DNA of 64,000 nt from Polaromonas sp. (GTDB lineage: Bacteria; Pseudomonadota; Gammaproteobacteria; Burkholderiales; Burkholderiaceae_C), in contig JAQGNE010000037.1 of the NCBI GenBank assembly GCA_028291985.1, positions 49,121 through 113,120 of the forward strand, written 5' to 3'. The position numbers and the translations under genes were made by a program. The notes under the pieces were generated by a model, which saw only the letters and a program-made list of their open reading frames with translations, was not told the DNA's origin and searched no databases. This document shows, piece after piece, positions 19,719-29,100 of the stretch; the stretch's first letter is position 1; each line of letters opens with the position of its first letter.

Positions 19719-19738
19719 GTCTTAATCAGGAGCGGAAC

Positions 19739-19921
19739 ATGGCCGTCCAGCAAAACAAAAAATCACCCTCAAAGCGCGGTATGCACCGTTCGCACAACGC
19801 ACTGACCGTGCCGGGTATTGCCGTGGAATCCACCACTGGCGAAACCCACCTGCGTCACCACATCAGCCCGACCGGTTTTTACCGTGGCCGCAAGGTGTTG
19901 AAAACCAAATCAGAAGCGTAA
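19739..19921 (+). CDS. rpmF: 50S ribosomal protein L32
   Basis: A 60-residue basic protein matching L32: [14 protein letters not shown], then R-S-H-N-A-L and [11 protein letters not shown]. It is the zinc-free type, since no Cys pairs are present. The ATG has a good AGGAG ribosome site. It lies in the conserved yceD-rpmF-plsX-fab order, where ribosome and lipid synthesis genes share a transcript in E. coli. A short hairpin after its stop may attenuate transcription into plsX. Confidence 0.98.
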   Translation: MAVQQNKKSPSKRGMHRSHNALTVPGIAVESTTGETHLRHHISPTGFYRGRKVLKTKSEA

Positions 19922-19940
19922 TACAGCGCTTTAAAGACGG

Positions 19941-19966
19941 GCCCGCACTCATCCTGCGGGCTTTTC
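19941..19966 (+). terminator. Weak intrinsic terminator or attenuator after rpmF
   Basis: GCCCGC (19941-19946) pairs with GCGGGC (19956-19961) over a nine-base loop, followed by TTTTC. The T-run is short, so read-through into plsX is likely; it may set the L32 to PlsX transcript ratio. Confidence 0.6.
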
Positions 19967-20044
19967 TATTGGTGTTCGTTTTTTCTCGCTTACTCGGGGT
20001 TTTGCACTCTTGACTGCCATTCGATTGACCGGGCTTGTGCGTTC

Positions 20045-21172
20045 ATGATCAGGATTGCTGTCGATGCCATGGGCGGGGATGTCGGGCCGTCGGTCACTGT
20101 TGCGGCCAGCATTGCATTTCTTCGAAGCCACCCTGATGCTTCGCTGGTCCTGACGGGGCAGGGCGCTTTGCTGGCTACTCAGCCGGGGTACGCCGAGCTT
20201 CGTGGCAACGCGCGCTATCAACTGGTGGAAGCCAGCGAGGTGATAACGATGGAAGACTCCATCGAAATCGCATTGCGGCGCAAGAAAAATTCGTCCATGC
20301 GCGTGGCCATCAACCAGGTCAAGGACGGCACCGCTCAAGCGGCCGTCTCGGCAGGCAATACCGGCGCGCTGATGGCGATTGCCCGTTATGTGCTCAAGAC
20401 CATGGACGGCATTGACCGCCCTGCCATTGCCACGCAGCTTCCGAATGCCACTGGCGGCGCCACAACGGTACTGGACCTGGGCGCCAACGTCGACTGCACC
20501 GCGGAGCACCTGTTGCAGTTTGCGGTGATGGGGTCGGCGCTGGTGTCGGCCATTACCGCAAACGCCTCTCCAAGCGTCGGGCTTTTGAATATTGGCGAGG
20601 AAGCCATCAAAGGCAGCGAGACCATCAAGAAAGCTGGCGATCTGCTGCGGGCGGCAGCCGAATCGGGCGACCTGAATTTTTTCGGCAATGTCGAGGGCAA
20701 CGATATTTTCAAAGGCACGACGGACATCGTGGTTTGTGATGGATTCGTCGGCAATGTCGTCCTCAAGGCCAGTGAAGGCCTGGCGGCCATGATTGGCGGC
20801 TTCATCAAGGCCGAGTTTTCCCGCAACGCGTTTACCAAAATGGCGGCAGTCCTTGCCTATCCCGTGCTGGCGGCTTTCAAAAAACGGGTGGACCATCGCC
20901 GTTACAACGGTGCAGCGCTGCTCGGCCTTCAGGGGCTGGTATTCAAAAGCCATGGTTCTGCCGATGCCTTTGCTTTCGAGCGCGCGATCAACCGTGCCTA
21001 TGATGCGGTAAACCATCAACTGCTCGACAGGGTAAAAGAGCGCATCGCACACGCTGCTCCATTGCTGGCAGCGCAGCAGCAAACCTGCACAAGCGAAGTT
21101 GCCACTTCTGCGACTGCGCGCCCAACCCAGGCGGTGGCTACGACTGCCACGCTACCGGCATCGACCCACTGA
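20045..21172 (+). CDS. plsX: Phosphate acyltransferase PlsX
   Basis: Makes acyl-phosphate from acyl-ACP, the first step of phospholipid synthesis with PlsY, at the inner face of the membrane. Family motifs are V-D-A-M-G-G-D at the start, [17 protein letters not shown] and [12 protein letters not shown]. The core matches the usual length of about 340 residues; the last 35, rich in Ala, Thr and Gln, are an unconserved tail. It lies between rpmF and fabH, 16 bases upstream of the latter. Confidence 0.97.
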   Translation: MIRIAVDAMGGDVGPSVTVAASIAFLRSHPDASLVLTGQGALLATQPGYAELRGNARYQLVEASEVITMEDSIEIALRRKKNSSMRVAINQVKDGTAQAAVSAGNTGALMAIARYVLKTMDGIDRPAIATQLPNATGGATTVLDLGANVDCTAEHLLQFAVMGSALVSAITANASPSVGLLNIGEEAIKGSETIKKAGDLLRAAAESGDLNFFGNVEGNDIFKGTTDIVVCDGFVGNVVLKASEGLAAMIGGFIKAEFSRNAFTKMAAVLAYPVLAAFKKRVDHRRYNGAALLGLQGLVFKSHGSADAFAFERAINRAYDAVNHQLLDRVKERIAHAAPLLAAQQQTCTSEVATSATARPTQAVATTATLPASTH

Positions 21173-21188
21173 CGGATTTGGATTTGTA

Positions 21189-22166
21189 ATGGCCCGATAT
21201 TCACGCATCACCGGCACTGGCAGTTATCTCCCACCGCGCCGCCTGACCAATGCCGACCTGGCAAACGAGCTTGCCGGCCGCGGCGTCGAAACCTCCGACG
21301 AGTGGATCGTTGAACGCACCGGCATACGGGCCCGTCACTTTGCGGCAGCTGATGTATCCACCAGCGACCTGGCGCTTCAGGCATGTCAGAGCGCGCTGGA
21401 CGCCGCACAGCTGCGCGCTGCCGATATCGACCTCATCATCGTTGCGACCTCAACCCCCGACATGGTGTTTCCATCGGCTGCCTGTATCTTGCAAAACAAG
21501 CTTGGCGTTGCCGGTTGTCCTGCCTTCGATGTGCAGGCGGTTTGCAGTGGCTTTGTCTATGCGCTGACAGTGGCAGACGCGATGATCAAAACCGGGGCTG
21601 CGAACAAGGCCCTGGTGGTCGGGGCAGAAGTCTTTTCGCGGATTCTGGACTTTTCTGACCGCACAACCTGCGTGCTGTTTGGTGATGGCGCCGGCGCGGT
21701 GGTGCTAGAGGCTTCGGATACGCCCGGCATTCTGGCCAGCGACCTGCATGCCGACGGCAAGCATGTGGGGATTTTGTGTGTTCCTGGCAATGTGTCGGGC
21801 GGCAAGGTGCTTGGTGATGCCCTTCTGAAGATGGATGGTCAGGCGGTGTTCAAGCTGGCGGTCGGTGTGCTTGAGAGTTCGGCCAGGGCCACGCTGGCAA
21901 AGGCTGGCCTTCAGGAGGCTGATATCGACTGGCTGATCCCGCATCAGGCCAATATACGCATCATGCAAAGCACGGCGAAAAAGCTCAAGTTGCCACTCGA
22001 AAAACTGGTCGTCACCGTAGACCAGCATGGCAATACATCGGCTGCGTCGATTCCGCTGGCACTCGATACTGCCGTGCGCAGCGGCAAGATCAACAAGGGT
22101 GACACGCTGATGCTCGAGGGTGTGGGCGGCGGCTTCACCTGGGGTGCAGTGGTTCTCAACTACTGA
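21189..22166 (+). CDS. fabH: 3-oxoacyl-ACP synthase III
   Basis: Condenses acetyl-CoA with malonyl-ACP to start fatty acid synthesis. The Cys-His-Asn triad is visible: Cys in Q-A-V-C-S-G-F (about 119), His in H-Q-A-N-I-R-I and Asn in G-N-T-S-A-A-S. I start at [15 protein letters not shown], the family's normal N-terminus; an upstream in-frame start overlapping plsX would add 30 basic residues with no similarity. The product has 325 residues. The expected next gene, fabD, is displaced about 2.1 kb by two unrelated genes. Confidence 0.97.
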   Translation: MARYSRITGTGSYLPPRRLTNADLANELAGRGVETSDEWIVERTGIRARHFAAADVSTSDLALQACQSALDAAQLRAADIDLIIVATSTPDMVFPSAACILQNKLGVAGCPAFDVQAVCSGFVYALTVADAMIKTGAANKALVVGAEVFSRILDFSDRTTCVLFGDGAGAVVLEASDTPGILASDLHADGKHVGILCVPGNVSGGKVLGDALLKMDGQAVFKLAVGVLESSARATLAKAGLQEADIDWLIPHQANIRIMQSTAKKLKLPLEKLVVTVDQHGNTSAASIPLALDTAVRSGKINKGDTLMLEGVGGGFTWGAVVLNY

Positions 22167-22245
22167 CGGCGGTGCTGTGCCGACAATCTGCCTGCGCATG
22201 CCAAGCGTCCGTCGAACGTCTCATCGCTGAACCGCGAAACCAGAC

Positions 22246-23610
22246 ATGCGATTTGCCGCTTTCAAGACCGACTTGCCGTGGCTGCCATGCCTGCTGCTGG
22301 CGGCGTTTGCGATGTCAGCCTGGAAGCTGTGGATGCGCGTACCGTCAAGCGAGCTGGCGACAGCCATTAGGCCTGCTGCTTCAGTAGCTGCATCTCCTGC
22401 CGAAACCCTGGCTGCCGCAGCACCTAATGGGGCGCGACAGCCGCTGTTGTCCAACGGAAACGTCGGGCCGCGCACCAGTTTTGTATCTGCTGCGCCTGGG
22501 CAGGCCGTGCATGCGCCCTCCGTCGTCGAACTGAATAACGGCGATTTGCGCGCGGTATGGTTTTCGGGCTCGCGGGAGGGTGCCAAAGACGTGACCGTCC
22601 AGACTGCCGTGATGGACGCATCCAGCCTGCGCTGGAGCGCCGAGACGATATTGTTCGAGCGGCACCAGATCGAAAGCCAGCTCTGGCGTTATGTCAAAAA
22701 GATTGGCAACCCGGTGATCTCGCGTGCGCCGGACGGCTCGCTTCATTTGTGGATGGTCAATGTATCGCTCGGCGGCTGGGCCGGCAGTTCGCTGTCGTGG
22801 GCGCGCTCGACCGATGAAGGCACCACCTGGAGCCGAACCCGGCGCCTGGTGACATCGCCGTTTCTCAATATCAGCACGCTGGCCAAGGGCGCGCCGTTCG
22901 CTTATGCCAACGGCCAGACCGGTTTGCCGGTGTACCACGAGTTTGTGACCAAGCTGTCCGAGGTTTTGAGACTCGATACTGACGGCCGCGTGCTTGACAA
23001 GGTCAGGATTCCGGCAAGCCACACCAGCCTGCAACCGGTTGTGCTCGTCACGGGAAGCAGTACCGCATCGATGTATATGCGCTCCGGCAACGCGACGGCA
23101 TTGATGGCTTCACATACCGACAATGCCGGTAGAACCTGGTCAGCAGCGCATGCCACAGCCTTGCCTAATCCCGATTCCGCCGTAGCCGGCATCGTCAGCG
23201 GTGATGGCAGGCACTGGCTTGCCCTTAACGCCACCACTGACAACCGCCGGACGCTCGCACTTGCAGCGAGCGACAAGCGTATTGGTATGGACGCCACCTT
23301 GCTTAAGAAGATAGAGGCACCCGTACTGCCTGACAGGCAGATCAGTACTGCGGAATTTGAGCAGCTACTCGGCAAGGAACTGGAAGAACACGGTGTTGAA
23401 GCCGCCGACGTAGGTGCGTATGTGGCCAGCGCCCGAAGGCAGCTGTGTGGGCCGGAGCGCTGCTCACCAGAATTTTCCTACCCCTATCTGTTGCAAAGCC
23501 GTGATGGATTTCTTCACCTGGTTTACACCTGGCACCGCACGCGTATCAAGCATGTCAGGCTTGATCCGGCAGTGTTTTATCTGACTACCGATGTTCCCCC
23601 CTCTCACTGA
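22246..23610 (+). CDS. Sialidase-like BNR/Asp-box protein, membrane-anchored or secreted
   Basis: A 454-residue protein with an N-terminal hydrophobic segment (L-P-C-L-L-L-A-A-F-A) that could be a signal anchor, then a BNR_2-type beta-propeller. Asp boxes are visible: S-T-D-E-G-T-T-W near residue 187, T-D-N-A-G-R-T-W near 290 and S-G-D-G-R-H-W near 322. It also has P-S-V-V-E-L-N-N-G-D-L-R-A and S-G-S-R-E-G, typical of the exo-alpha-sialidase-like group. True sialidase activity is not established for this group; it could act on another glycan. It sits inside the fatty-acid cluster but has no evident role there. The gene after it overlaps its 3' end by 20 bases. Confidence 0.82.
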   Translation: MRFAAFKTDLPWLPCLLLAAFAMSAWKLWMRVPSSELATAIRPAASVAASPAETLAAAAPNGARQPLLSNGNVGPRTSFVSAAPGQAVHAPSVVELNNGDLRAVWFSGSREGAKDVTVQTAVMDASSLRWSAETILFERHQIESQLWRYVKKIGNPVISRAPDGSLHLWMVNVSLGGWAGSSLSWARSTDEGTTWSRTRRLVTSPFLNISTLAKGAPFAYANGQTGLPVYHEFVTKLSEVLRLDTDGRVLDKVRIPASHTSLQPVVLVTGSSTASMYMRSGNATALMASHTDNAGRTWSAAHATALPNPDSAVAGIVSGDGRHWLALNATTDNRRTLALAASDKRIGMDATLLKKIEAPVLPDRQISTAEFEQLLGKELEEHGVEAADVGAYVASARRQLCGPERCSPEFSYPYLLQSRDGFLHLVYTWHRTRIKHVRLDPAVFYLTTDVPPSH

Positions 23611-24259
23611 TTTTATGGCCTTGCTGGGCATCAGCCTGGTGACTTGCGCGCTGTGTGCGCGGCTGTGGCGCGCGCGTCCCGGCGTTTGGGCCTGGTGTTT
23701 GCTGGCACTGTGTTTTGCGTTGCTATGGGTGCCTGTTGGAGCAGCTCAAATGCCCATCGCGGCTTATGTGCGGGGCATCACATCGGACCTGAGCCTGACC
23801 TCTGTGCTTTTGGCTTGCCTCAGTTTGGGCCAGCGTCATGGCGGGCTTCCTCCCACCGCGCGGCGCGAAAGCATGCTGCTTTATGGAGCGCTCGCGGCAG
23901 CGGCAGTGTTTTTATATCCCACGGCCTTGGGCTGGGGCGATTGGGATGCCTATCGGCCGGGCTGGGGTGACTGGGCGCTTTGGGCCATCCTTCTGGCGTT
24001 AGCGCTGGCGAGTTGGATGCGTGAATTCAGATTGCTGCCGGTGGCGATAGCGTGCGCCTTGCTGGGCTGGTCCATCAGCCTGATGGAATCGACCAATTTG
24101 TGGGATTACCTGATGGATCCCTGGCTGGCGATCGCAGCCATCCTGGCATGTGTCAGAACAGGTCTCGGCCATTCTTTCGCCATTTTTCGATTGAACAACG
24201 CGCATCGCCGCGTCGAGGCGAACTTTGAACCTTCTCCCCGCGACAGCAGAACACCATAA
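23591..24259 (+). CDS. Polytopic membrane protein of unknown function
   Basis: A 222-residue protein with about six hydrophobic segments (for example F-M-A-L-L-G-I-S-L-V-T-C-A-L, W-C-L-L-A-L-C-F-A-L-L-W and A-L-W-A-I-L-L-A-L-A-L-A) and a polar C-terminus. Short W-G-D-W repeats occur between helices. I recognise no enzymatic motif. It overlaps the sialidase-like gene, so the two are almost certainly co-translated and may work together at the cell envelope. It lies 21 bases upstream of fabD and so probably shares the fab transcript. Confidence 0.7.
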   Translation: MFPPLTDFMALLGISLVTCALCARLWRARPGVWAWCLLALCFALLWVPVGAAQMPIAAYVRGITSDLSLTSVLLACLSLGQRHGGLPPTARRESMLLYGALAAAAVFLYPTALGWGDWDAYRPGWGDWALWAILLALALASWMREFRLLPVAIACALLGWSISLMESTNLWDYLMDPWLAIAAILACVRTGLGHSFAIFRLNNAHRRVEANFEPSPRDSRTP

Positions 24260-24280
24260 ATTTTTCTTGGGAGCCTCGAA

Positions 24281-25231
24281 GTGAAGTCTTTTGCATTTGT
24301 TTTTCCGGGCCAGGGCTCGCAGTCTCCTGGCATGCTGGATGGTTGGGGTCAGCATCCCATCGTGGCTCAAGCGCTTGCCGAAGCATCTGACGCGCTGGGT
24401 CAGGATCTGGCCGTACTGATCAGGGAAGGTTCCAGGGAAACCCTGGGGCTGACCACCAATACCCAGCCTGTGATGCTGGTTGCCGGGGTTGCCGCCTATC
24501 GGGTCTGGATGGCCGAAACCGGTCTGGCGCCATCGGTCCTTGCCGGGCATTCATTGGGGGAGTACTCGGCCTGGGTTGCCTCCGGGGCGCTGAGCCTGGC
24601 GCAGGCCGCGCCGCTGGTCAGGCTCAGAGCCGAGGCGATGCAGCGTGCAGTGCCCGTAGGCGTTGGTGCCATGGCTGCTATTCTAGGTATGGATGCTAGT
24701 AAAGTGATAGCTATATGCCAAGAGATTACAAGGGCTACAGGCCAAAATGGCCATGAAATTGTCGAAGCGGTCAATTTCAATGACCCGGCCCAGACGGTTA
24801 TCGCCGGCAGCAAGCTGGCTGTCGACAAGGCGTGCGAATTGCTCAAGGCTCAGGGTGCCAAACGTGCGCTGTTGCTGCCGGTATCTGCGCCGTTTCATTC
24901 GAGCCTGATGAAACCTGCAGCGGAGCGGCTGAAAGCGGAGCTTGCGCAGATCAGTTTTGCGCCGCCCACAATTCCCGTGATCAACAATATTGATGTGGCC
25001 ATCGAAAGCGACGGCGACAGGATTCGCGATGCGCTTTACCGACAGGCATTTGGCCCGGTCCGCTGGGTGGAATGCGTCCAGGCTGTCAAGGTTCAGGGCC
25101 ACTCAACAGTTGTCGAGTGTGGACCCGGAAAGGTTCTTGCGGGGCTGGTCAAAAGAATTGATGCCGACATGACAGGCATTGCGCTGTTTGACCCGGCATC
25201 ATTGGCGGCGGTAAAGGAGGCACTGGTATGA
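24281..25231 (+). CDS. fabD: Malonyl-CoA:ACP transacylase
   Basis: Loads malonyl groups onto ACP. Motifs are F-P-G-Q-G-S-Q, the nucleophile elbow A-G-H-S-L-G-E (Ser about 91) and A-P-F-H-S-S-L-M with the catalytic His. The start codon is GTG preceded by GGGAGCC. Between G-M-D-A-S and V-N-F-N-D-P there is an AT-rich insertion adding roughly 10-20 residues relative to the usual family; it is an in-frame copy of the dispersed mini-repeat and lies in a surface region. The stop overlaps fabG by ATGA, implying coupling. Confidence 0.97.
   Translation: MKSFAFVFPGQGSQSPGMLDGWGQHPIVAQALAEASDALGQDLAVLIREGSRETLGLTTNTQPVMLVAGVAAYRVWMAETGLAPSVLAGHSLGEYSAWVASGALSLAQAAPLVRLRAEAMQRAVPVGVGAMAAILGMDASKVIAICQEITRATGQNGHEIVEAVNFNDPAQTVIAGSKLAVDKACELLKAQGAKRALLLPVSAPFHSSLMKPAAERLKAELAQISFAPPTIPVINNIDVAIESDGDRIRDALYRQAFGPVRWVECVQAVKVQGHSTVVECGPGKVLAGLVKRIDADMTGIALFDPASLAAVKEALV
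24692..24750 (+). repeat. In-frame copy of dispersed palindromic mini-repeat inside fabD
   Basis: GCTA and TAGC flank a short AT-rich loop (24695-24711), followed by a tail with AAGGGCTACAGGCCAAAATGG, close in pattern to the 13453 element. Base composition drops sharply against the surrounding gene. The reading frame is kept open. Confidence 0.65.
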
Positions 25232-25974
25232 GCGACATCGATTTTCAGGGGCAGGTGGCTGTTGTGACTGGCGCCTCAAGGGGCATAGGGGCGGCCATCG
25301 CGCACGTGCTTGCCAGCAAGGGCGTCAGGGTAACGGGCACGGCCACGACCGATGCTGGCGCAGCAAAAATCAGCGAAGCCCTGTCATCATTTGCCGGCTG
25401 CGTGGGGCGAAAGCTGGATGTCAACGACGCGGCATCTGCAGAGGCGGTCGTGGAAAGCACCGTGCAGATGCACGGCGGCCTGCAGATACTGGTCAACAAC
25501 GCTGGAATCACCCGCGACATGCTGGCCATGCGGCTCAAGGACGATGACTGGGATGCGGTGCTGGATACCAACCTGAAAGCGGTATTCAGAATGAGCCGTT
25601 CCGTGATGCGCATCATGATGAAACAGCGTTACGGCCGCATCGTCAACATCACATCAGTTGTTGGGGCATCGGGCAATGCCGGCCAGGCCAACTATGCGGC
25701 CGCCAAGGCAGGGGTGGCCGGCATGACCCGCGCCCTGGCGCGTGAACTGGGTTCCCGCAACATCACGGTGAACTGCATCGCTCCCGGTTTTATTGAAACC
25801 GACATGACGGCCAAGCTGGGTGAAGAGCAGCACAAGTCATTGCTGGCGCAAATACCCCTGGGTCATCTGGGCAAACCGCAGGATGTGGCGCACGCGGTAG
25901 CGTTTGTTGCCAGCCCGCTTGCAGGCTACATCACCGGGCAAGAAATTCACGTCAACGGCGGTATGTATATGTAA
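25228..25974 (+). CDS. fabG: 3-oxoacyl-ACP reductase
   Basis: NADPH-dependent reduction of 3-oxoacyl-ACP in fatty acid elongation. SDR motifs: T-G-A-S-R-G-I-G near residue 15, N-N-A-G-I-T, catalytic Ser in N-I-T-S-V-V-G, Y-A-A-A-K and the C-terminal G-Q-E-I-H-V-N-G-G-M-Y-M. The 248-residue length is standard. The overlap with fabD and location upstream of acpP separate it from the catabolic SDR at the window start. Confidence 0.97.
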   Translation: MSDIDFQGQVAVVTGASRGIGAAIAHVLASKGVRVTGTATTDAGAAKISEALSSFAGCVGRKLDVNDAASAEAVVESTVQMHGGLQILVNNAGITRDMLAMRLKDDDWDAVLDTNLKAVFRMSRSVMRIMMKQRYGRIVNITSVVGASGNAGQANYAAAKAGVAGMTRALARELGSRNITVNCIAPGFIETDMTAKLGEEQHKSLLAQIPLGHLGKPQDVAHAVAFVASPLAGYITGQEIHVNGGMYM

Positions 25975-26053
25975 GCATGGCGGCTGGCGGGCGTCAATTG
26001 ATGCCTGGCATCGGTCCGCTCTGCAAAGGTGTTGATCATTCCGGCATGGCTAC

Positions 26054-26375
<322 letters not shown>

Positions 26376-26488
26376 GGTACCGCAAGGCAGGAGCTGTCGA
26401 TGCTTGGAAGTTGCCCGCTGGTCTTTCACTTCACTTTCAAAGCCAGGCTTTCCATAAGTCTTCAAAGCTTTCTTTTCAGGATCATTGA

Positions 26489-27730
26489 ATGAGTCGTCGT
26501 GTTGTTGTGACTGGTCTTGGCTGTGTCAGTCCTGTGGGAAACACCGCCACCGAATCCTGGACCCGCTTGCTGGCCGGGCAGACGGGTATCGACCTCATCA
26601 CGCAATTCGATGCCAGCACCTTTGCCTGCAAGTTTGCAGGCGAGGTGAAGGGCTTTGATATCACGCAGTACATACCCGAAAAAGAAGCGCGTCATATGGA
26701 TCGCTTCATTCACCTGGGTCTTGCAGCGGCGTTTCAGGCGGTTGCTGACAGCGGGTTGCCCACAGGCAATGCACTCAGTGACGATATGGCCAGCCGCATT
26801 GGGTGCAACATCGGCTCGGGCATTGGTGGTCTGCCGATGATCGAGGAGACGCATTCCGAGCTGGTTAACCGCGGTCCGCGGCGCATTTCGCCATTTTTTG
26901 TACCGGCTTCAATCATCAACATGATCTCGGGTCATGTATCGATAAAGTTTGGTTTCAAGGGTCCGAACATCGCTGTGGTGACTGCCTGCACCACGGGCTT
27001 GCATGCCATTGGGCTGTCGGCCAGGATGATCGAGTACGGCGATTGCGATGTGATGATTGCTGGCGGTGCAGAGGCTACGGTTTCACCGTTGGGTGTAGGC
27101 GGCTTTGCAGCCGCGCGGGCACTGTCCACACGCAACGAGGATCCCAAGACCGCCTCCCGCCCATGGGACCGGGACCGGGACGGATTTGTACTCGGGGAAG
27201 GCAGCGGCGTACTGGTGCTGGAAGAGTATGAGCATGCAAAGGCGCGAGGCGCCAAGATTTATGCCGAACTCATTGGTTTTGGCATGAGTGCTGACGCTTA
27301 CCACATGACTGCGCCTGATATTGATGGGCCGCGACGCGCAATGGCGATGGCCTTGAAAAATGCTGAGGTGAATCCTGATCAGGTCCAGTATCTCAACGCG
27401 CACGGCACATCCACGCCGCTGGGTGACCTGAATGAAACCAATGCGATCAAGGCTGCCTTTGGCAGTCACGCGAAGGATCTGGTCGTCAGTTCCACCAAAT
27501 CAATGACTGGCCATCTGCTCGGCGGCGCCGGGGGCATTGAATCGGTGTTTACGGTTCTGGCGCTGCATCACCAGAAAATCCCGCCCACGATCAATATATT
27601 CAATCAGGACCCTGCGTGTGATCTGGACTACTGTGCCAACACTGCGCGCGACGCGTCAATAGACATTGCGGTCAAGAACAATTTTGGATTTGGCGGGACC
27701 AACGGCAGTCTGGTCTTCAAGCGGGTCTGA
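26489..27730 (+). CDS. fabF: 3-oxoacyl-ACP synthase II
   Basis: Condensing enzyme for chain elongation and temperature control of unsaturation. The Cys-His-His triad is visible: Cys in V-T-A-C-T-T-G (about 164), His in N-A-H-G-T-S-T-P and His in T-G-H-L-L-G-G-A-G. The C-terminus [12 protein letters not shown] is characteristic. The 413-residue length is standard. It ends the fab cluster; the next gene starts the sigma-E group after about 60-90 bases. Confidence 0.97.
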   Translation: MSRRVVVTGLGCVSPVGNTATESWTRLLAGQTGIDLITQFDASTFACKFAGEVKGFDITQYIPEKEARHMDRFIHLGLAAAFQAVADSGLPTGNALSDDMASRIGCNIGSGIGGLPMIEETHSELVNRGPRRISPFFVPASIINMISGHVSIKFGFKGPNIAVVTACTTGLHAIGLSARMIEYGDCDVMIAGGAEATVSPLGVGGFAAARALSTRNEDPKTASRPWDRDRDGFVLGEGSGVLVLEEYEHAKARGAKIYAELIGFGMSADAYHMTAPDIDGPRRAMAMALKNAEVNPDQVQYLNAHGTSTPLGDLNETNAIKAAFGSHAKDLVVSSTKSMTGHLLGGAGGIESVFTVLALHHQKIPPTINIFNQDPACDLDYCANTARDASIDIAVKNNFGFGGTNGSLVFKRV

Positions 27731-27816
27731 CCAGCGTTGGGCCATATGCTGTACCCTGCTGTTCATATTGCCTGTCTATTTCTATTGTTTTGACCAAGCA
27801 CAGCGCCCCTTCGGTC

Positions 27817-28302
27817 ATGTATCCGGTGGGGCGTTCCCGTTTTCAGGCCGCACTACTTCTTGGCCTGTGGTGTGCGGGCCTGGCGGTTGCCACCTTTTGG
27901 GGCGCCTCGCGCTCACATCTTGACTGGCGTACAGGCTTGGTAATTCTGGCGTTGATCACCAGCGGGCTGGCGGCAAGGTCGAGCTGGAACAAAGCGCCAA
28001 CGGGGCATCTGGGCTGGGACGGGCAAGCCTGGCGCTGGGAAGACGTTCGCTATCCAACCGGGCTTGCAAACCGGCACATTTCGTTGATGGCGGACTTTCA
28101 AAGTTCCATCCTCCTGCGCATGCAAACAGAAAATGACACCCGATGGCTGTGGTTGGAAAAAAATTCCATGCCTGAACGCTGGATGGATTTTCGCCGCGCC
28201 CTTTACTCCCCGCGGCCCGACACGGCAAGCGACATCAATGGCTCTGCGGCGCTTGGCGCACCGACGGACAGTGAAGCCGATAACCCGCTCTACAGGTCAT
28301 GA
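27817..28302 (+). CDS. YgfX/CptA-like membrane protein upstream of rpoE
   Basis: The protein has two adjacent transmembrane helices near the N-terminus (A-A-L-L-L-G-L-W-C-A-G-L, L-V-I-L-A-L-I-T-S-G-L) and a soluble domain with W-D-G-Q-A-W-R-W. A stretch L-W-L-E-K-N-S-M-P-E-R-W-M-D-F-R-R-A-L resembles the end of E. coli YgfX (CptA). YgfX pairs with SdhE/CptB there and has been described as inhibiting cell division. No SdhE partner is visible here. The ATG at 27817 is preferred over a TTG at 27790. The stop overlaps the rpoE start, so it is coupled to the sigma factor. Confidence 0.6.
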   Translation: MYPVGRSRFQAALLLGLWCAGLAVATFWGASRSHLDWRTGLVILALITSGLAARSSWNKAPTGHLGWDGQAWRWEDVRYPTGLANRHISLMADFQSSILLRMQTENDTRWLWLEKNSMPERWMDFRRALYSPRPDTASDINGSAALGAPTDSEADNPLYRS

Positions 28303-28943
28303 GTTCCGATCCCGCATTGCCTTCCGGTGAGAAAGCCGCCGACAGCGACGCCATCCTGGTCGAGCGCACGGTGGCGGGCGACCAGAAGGCGTTTGAGCTG
28401 CTGGTGATCAAGTACCAGCGGCGTATTCAGCGGCTGATTGGCCGAATGGTGCGGGATGTCGACCTGGTGGAAGACATCGCTCAGGAGACGTTCATACGTG
28501 CCTACCGCGCGCTGGCGCAGTTTCGCGGTGACGCCCAGTTTTACACCTGGCTGTACAGAATTGCGGTGAACACGGCCAAAAAAGCCTTGATGGATCTCAA
28601 ACGCGATCCGACGATTTCCGAGAATTTCTTTAAATCGGGTCAAAGCGACGAAAGCGATGAAACTTCACCGCTCGAAAACGAACTAACCAGCAGCGAGACG
28701 CCTGAAGCTGTGCTGGCCAGCAAGGAAATCGCCGAGATGGTCAATGCGGCCATGGAAGGATTGCCAGAAGAGCTTCGCCAGGCAATTACGCTTCGGGAGA
28801 TCGAAGGGTTGAGCTATGAAGAAATCGCCGAGTTGATGAGTTGCCCGATAGGCACGGTCAGATCGCGGATTTTCCGTGCGCGCGAGGCCATATCGGCAAG
28901 GGTAAAGCCCCTGCTGGAAAACCAGACGGGAAAACGTTGGTAG
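28299..28943 (+). CDS. rpoE: RNA polymerase sigma-E factor
   Basis: Extracytoplasmic-function sigma factor for envelope stress. Region 2 contains Y-Q-R-R-I-Q-R-L-I, D-L-V-E-D-I-A-Q-E-T-F-I-R-A-Y-R-A-L and F-Y-T-W-L-Y-R-I-A-V-N-T-A. Region 4 contains L-P-E-E-L-R-Q-A-I-T-L-R-E-I-E-G-L-S-Y and G-T-V-R-S-R-I-F-R-A-R. The 214-residue length is slightly longer than E. coli RpoE, mainly in the acidic linker. It leads the anti-sigma and protease genes that control it, so it is probably autoregulated. Confidence 0.97.
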   Translation: MSSDPALPSGEKAADSDAILVERTVAGDQKAFELLVIKYQRRIQRLIGRMVRDVDLVEDIAQETFIRAYRALAQFRGDAQFYTWLYRIAVNTAKKALMDLKRDPTISENFFKSGQSDESDETSPLENELTSSETPEAVLASKEIAEMVNAAMEGLPEELRQAITLREIEGLSYEEIAELMSCPIGTVRSRIFRAREAISARVKPLLENQTGKRW

Positions 28944-29100
28944 ACCGAACAGGACCGGCATAAGGCGGGCTGATGGAGCCAGGTGGAGAGAATTGCAGTT
29001 ATCGAGAACGTACCGTGCGATAGACACTTTCCAGGACAGGTTGGGACCGGATCAGAAACAGACCATCGAACATGCGCAAACCACAGCTTTCCGTACCGAC

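Noticed and set aside
19949..21082. Minus-strand frame of 377 codons opposite plsX
   Set aside because: Antisense to a clear PlsX; it also covers the rpmF hairpin.
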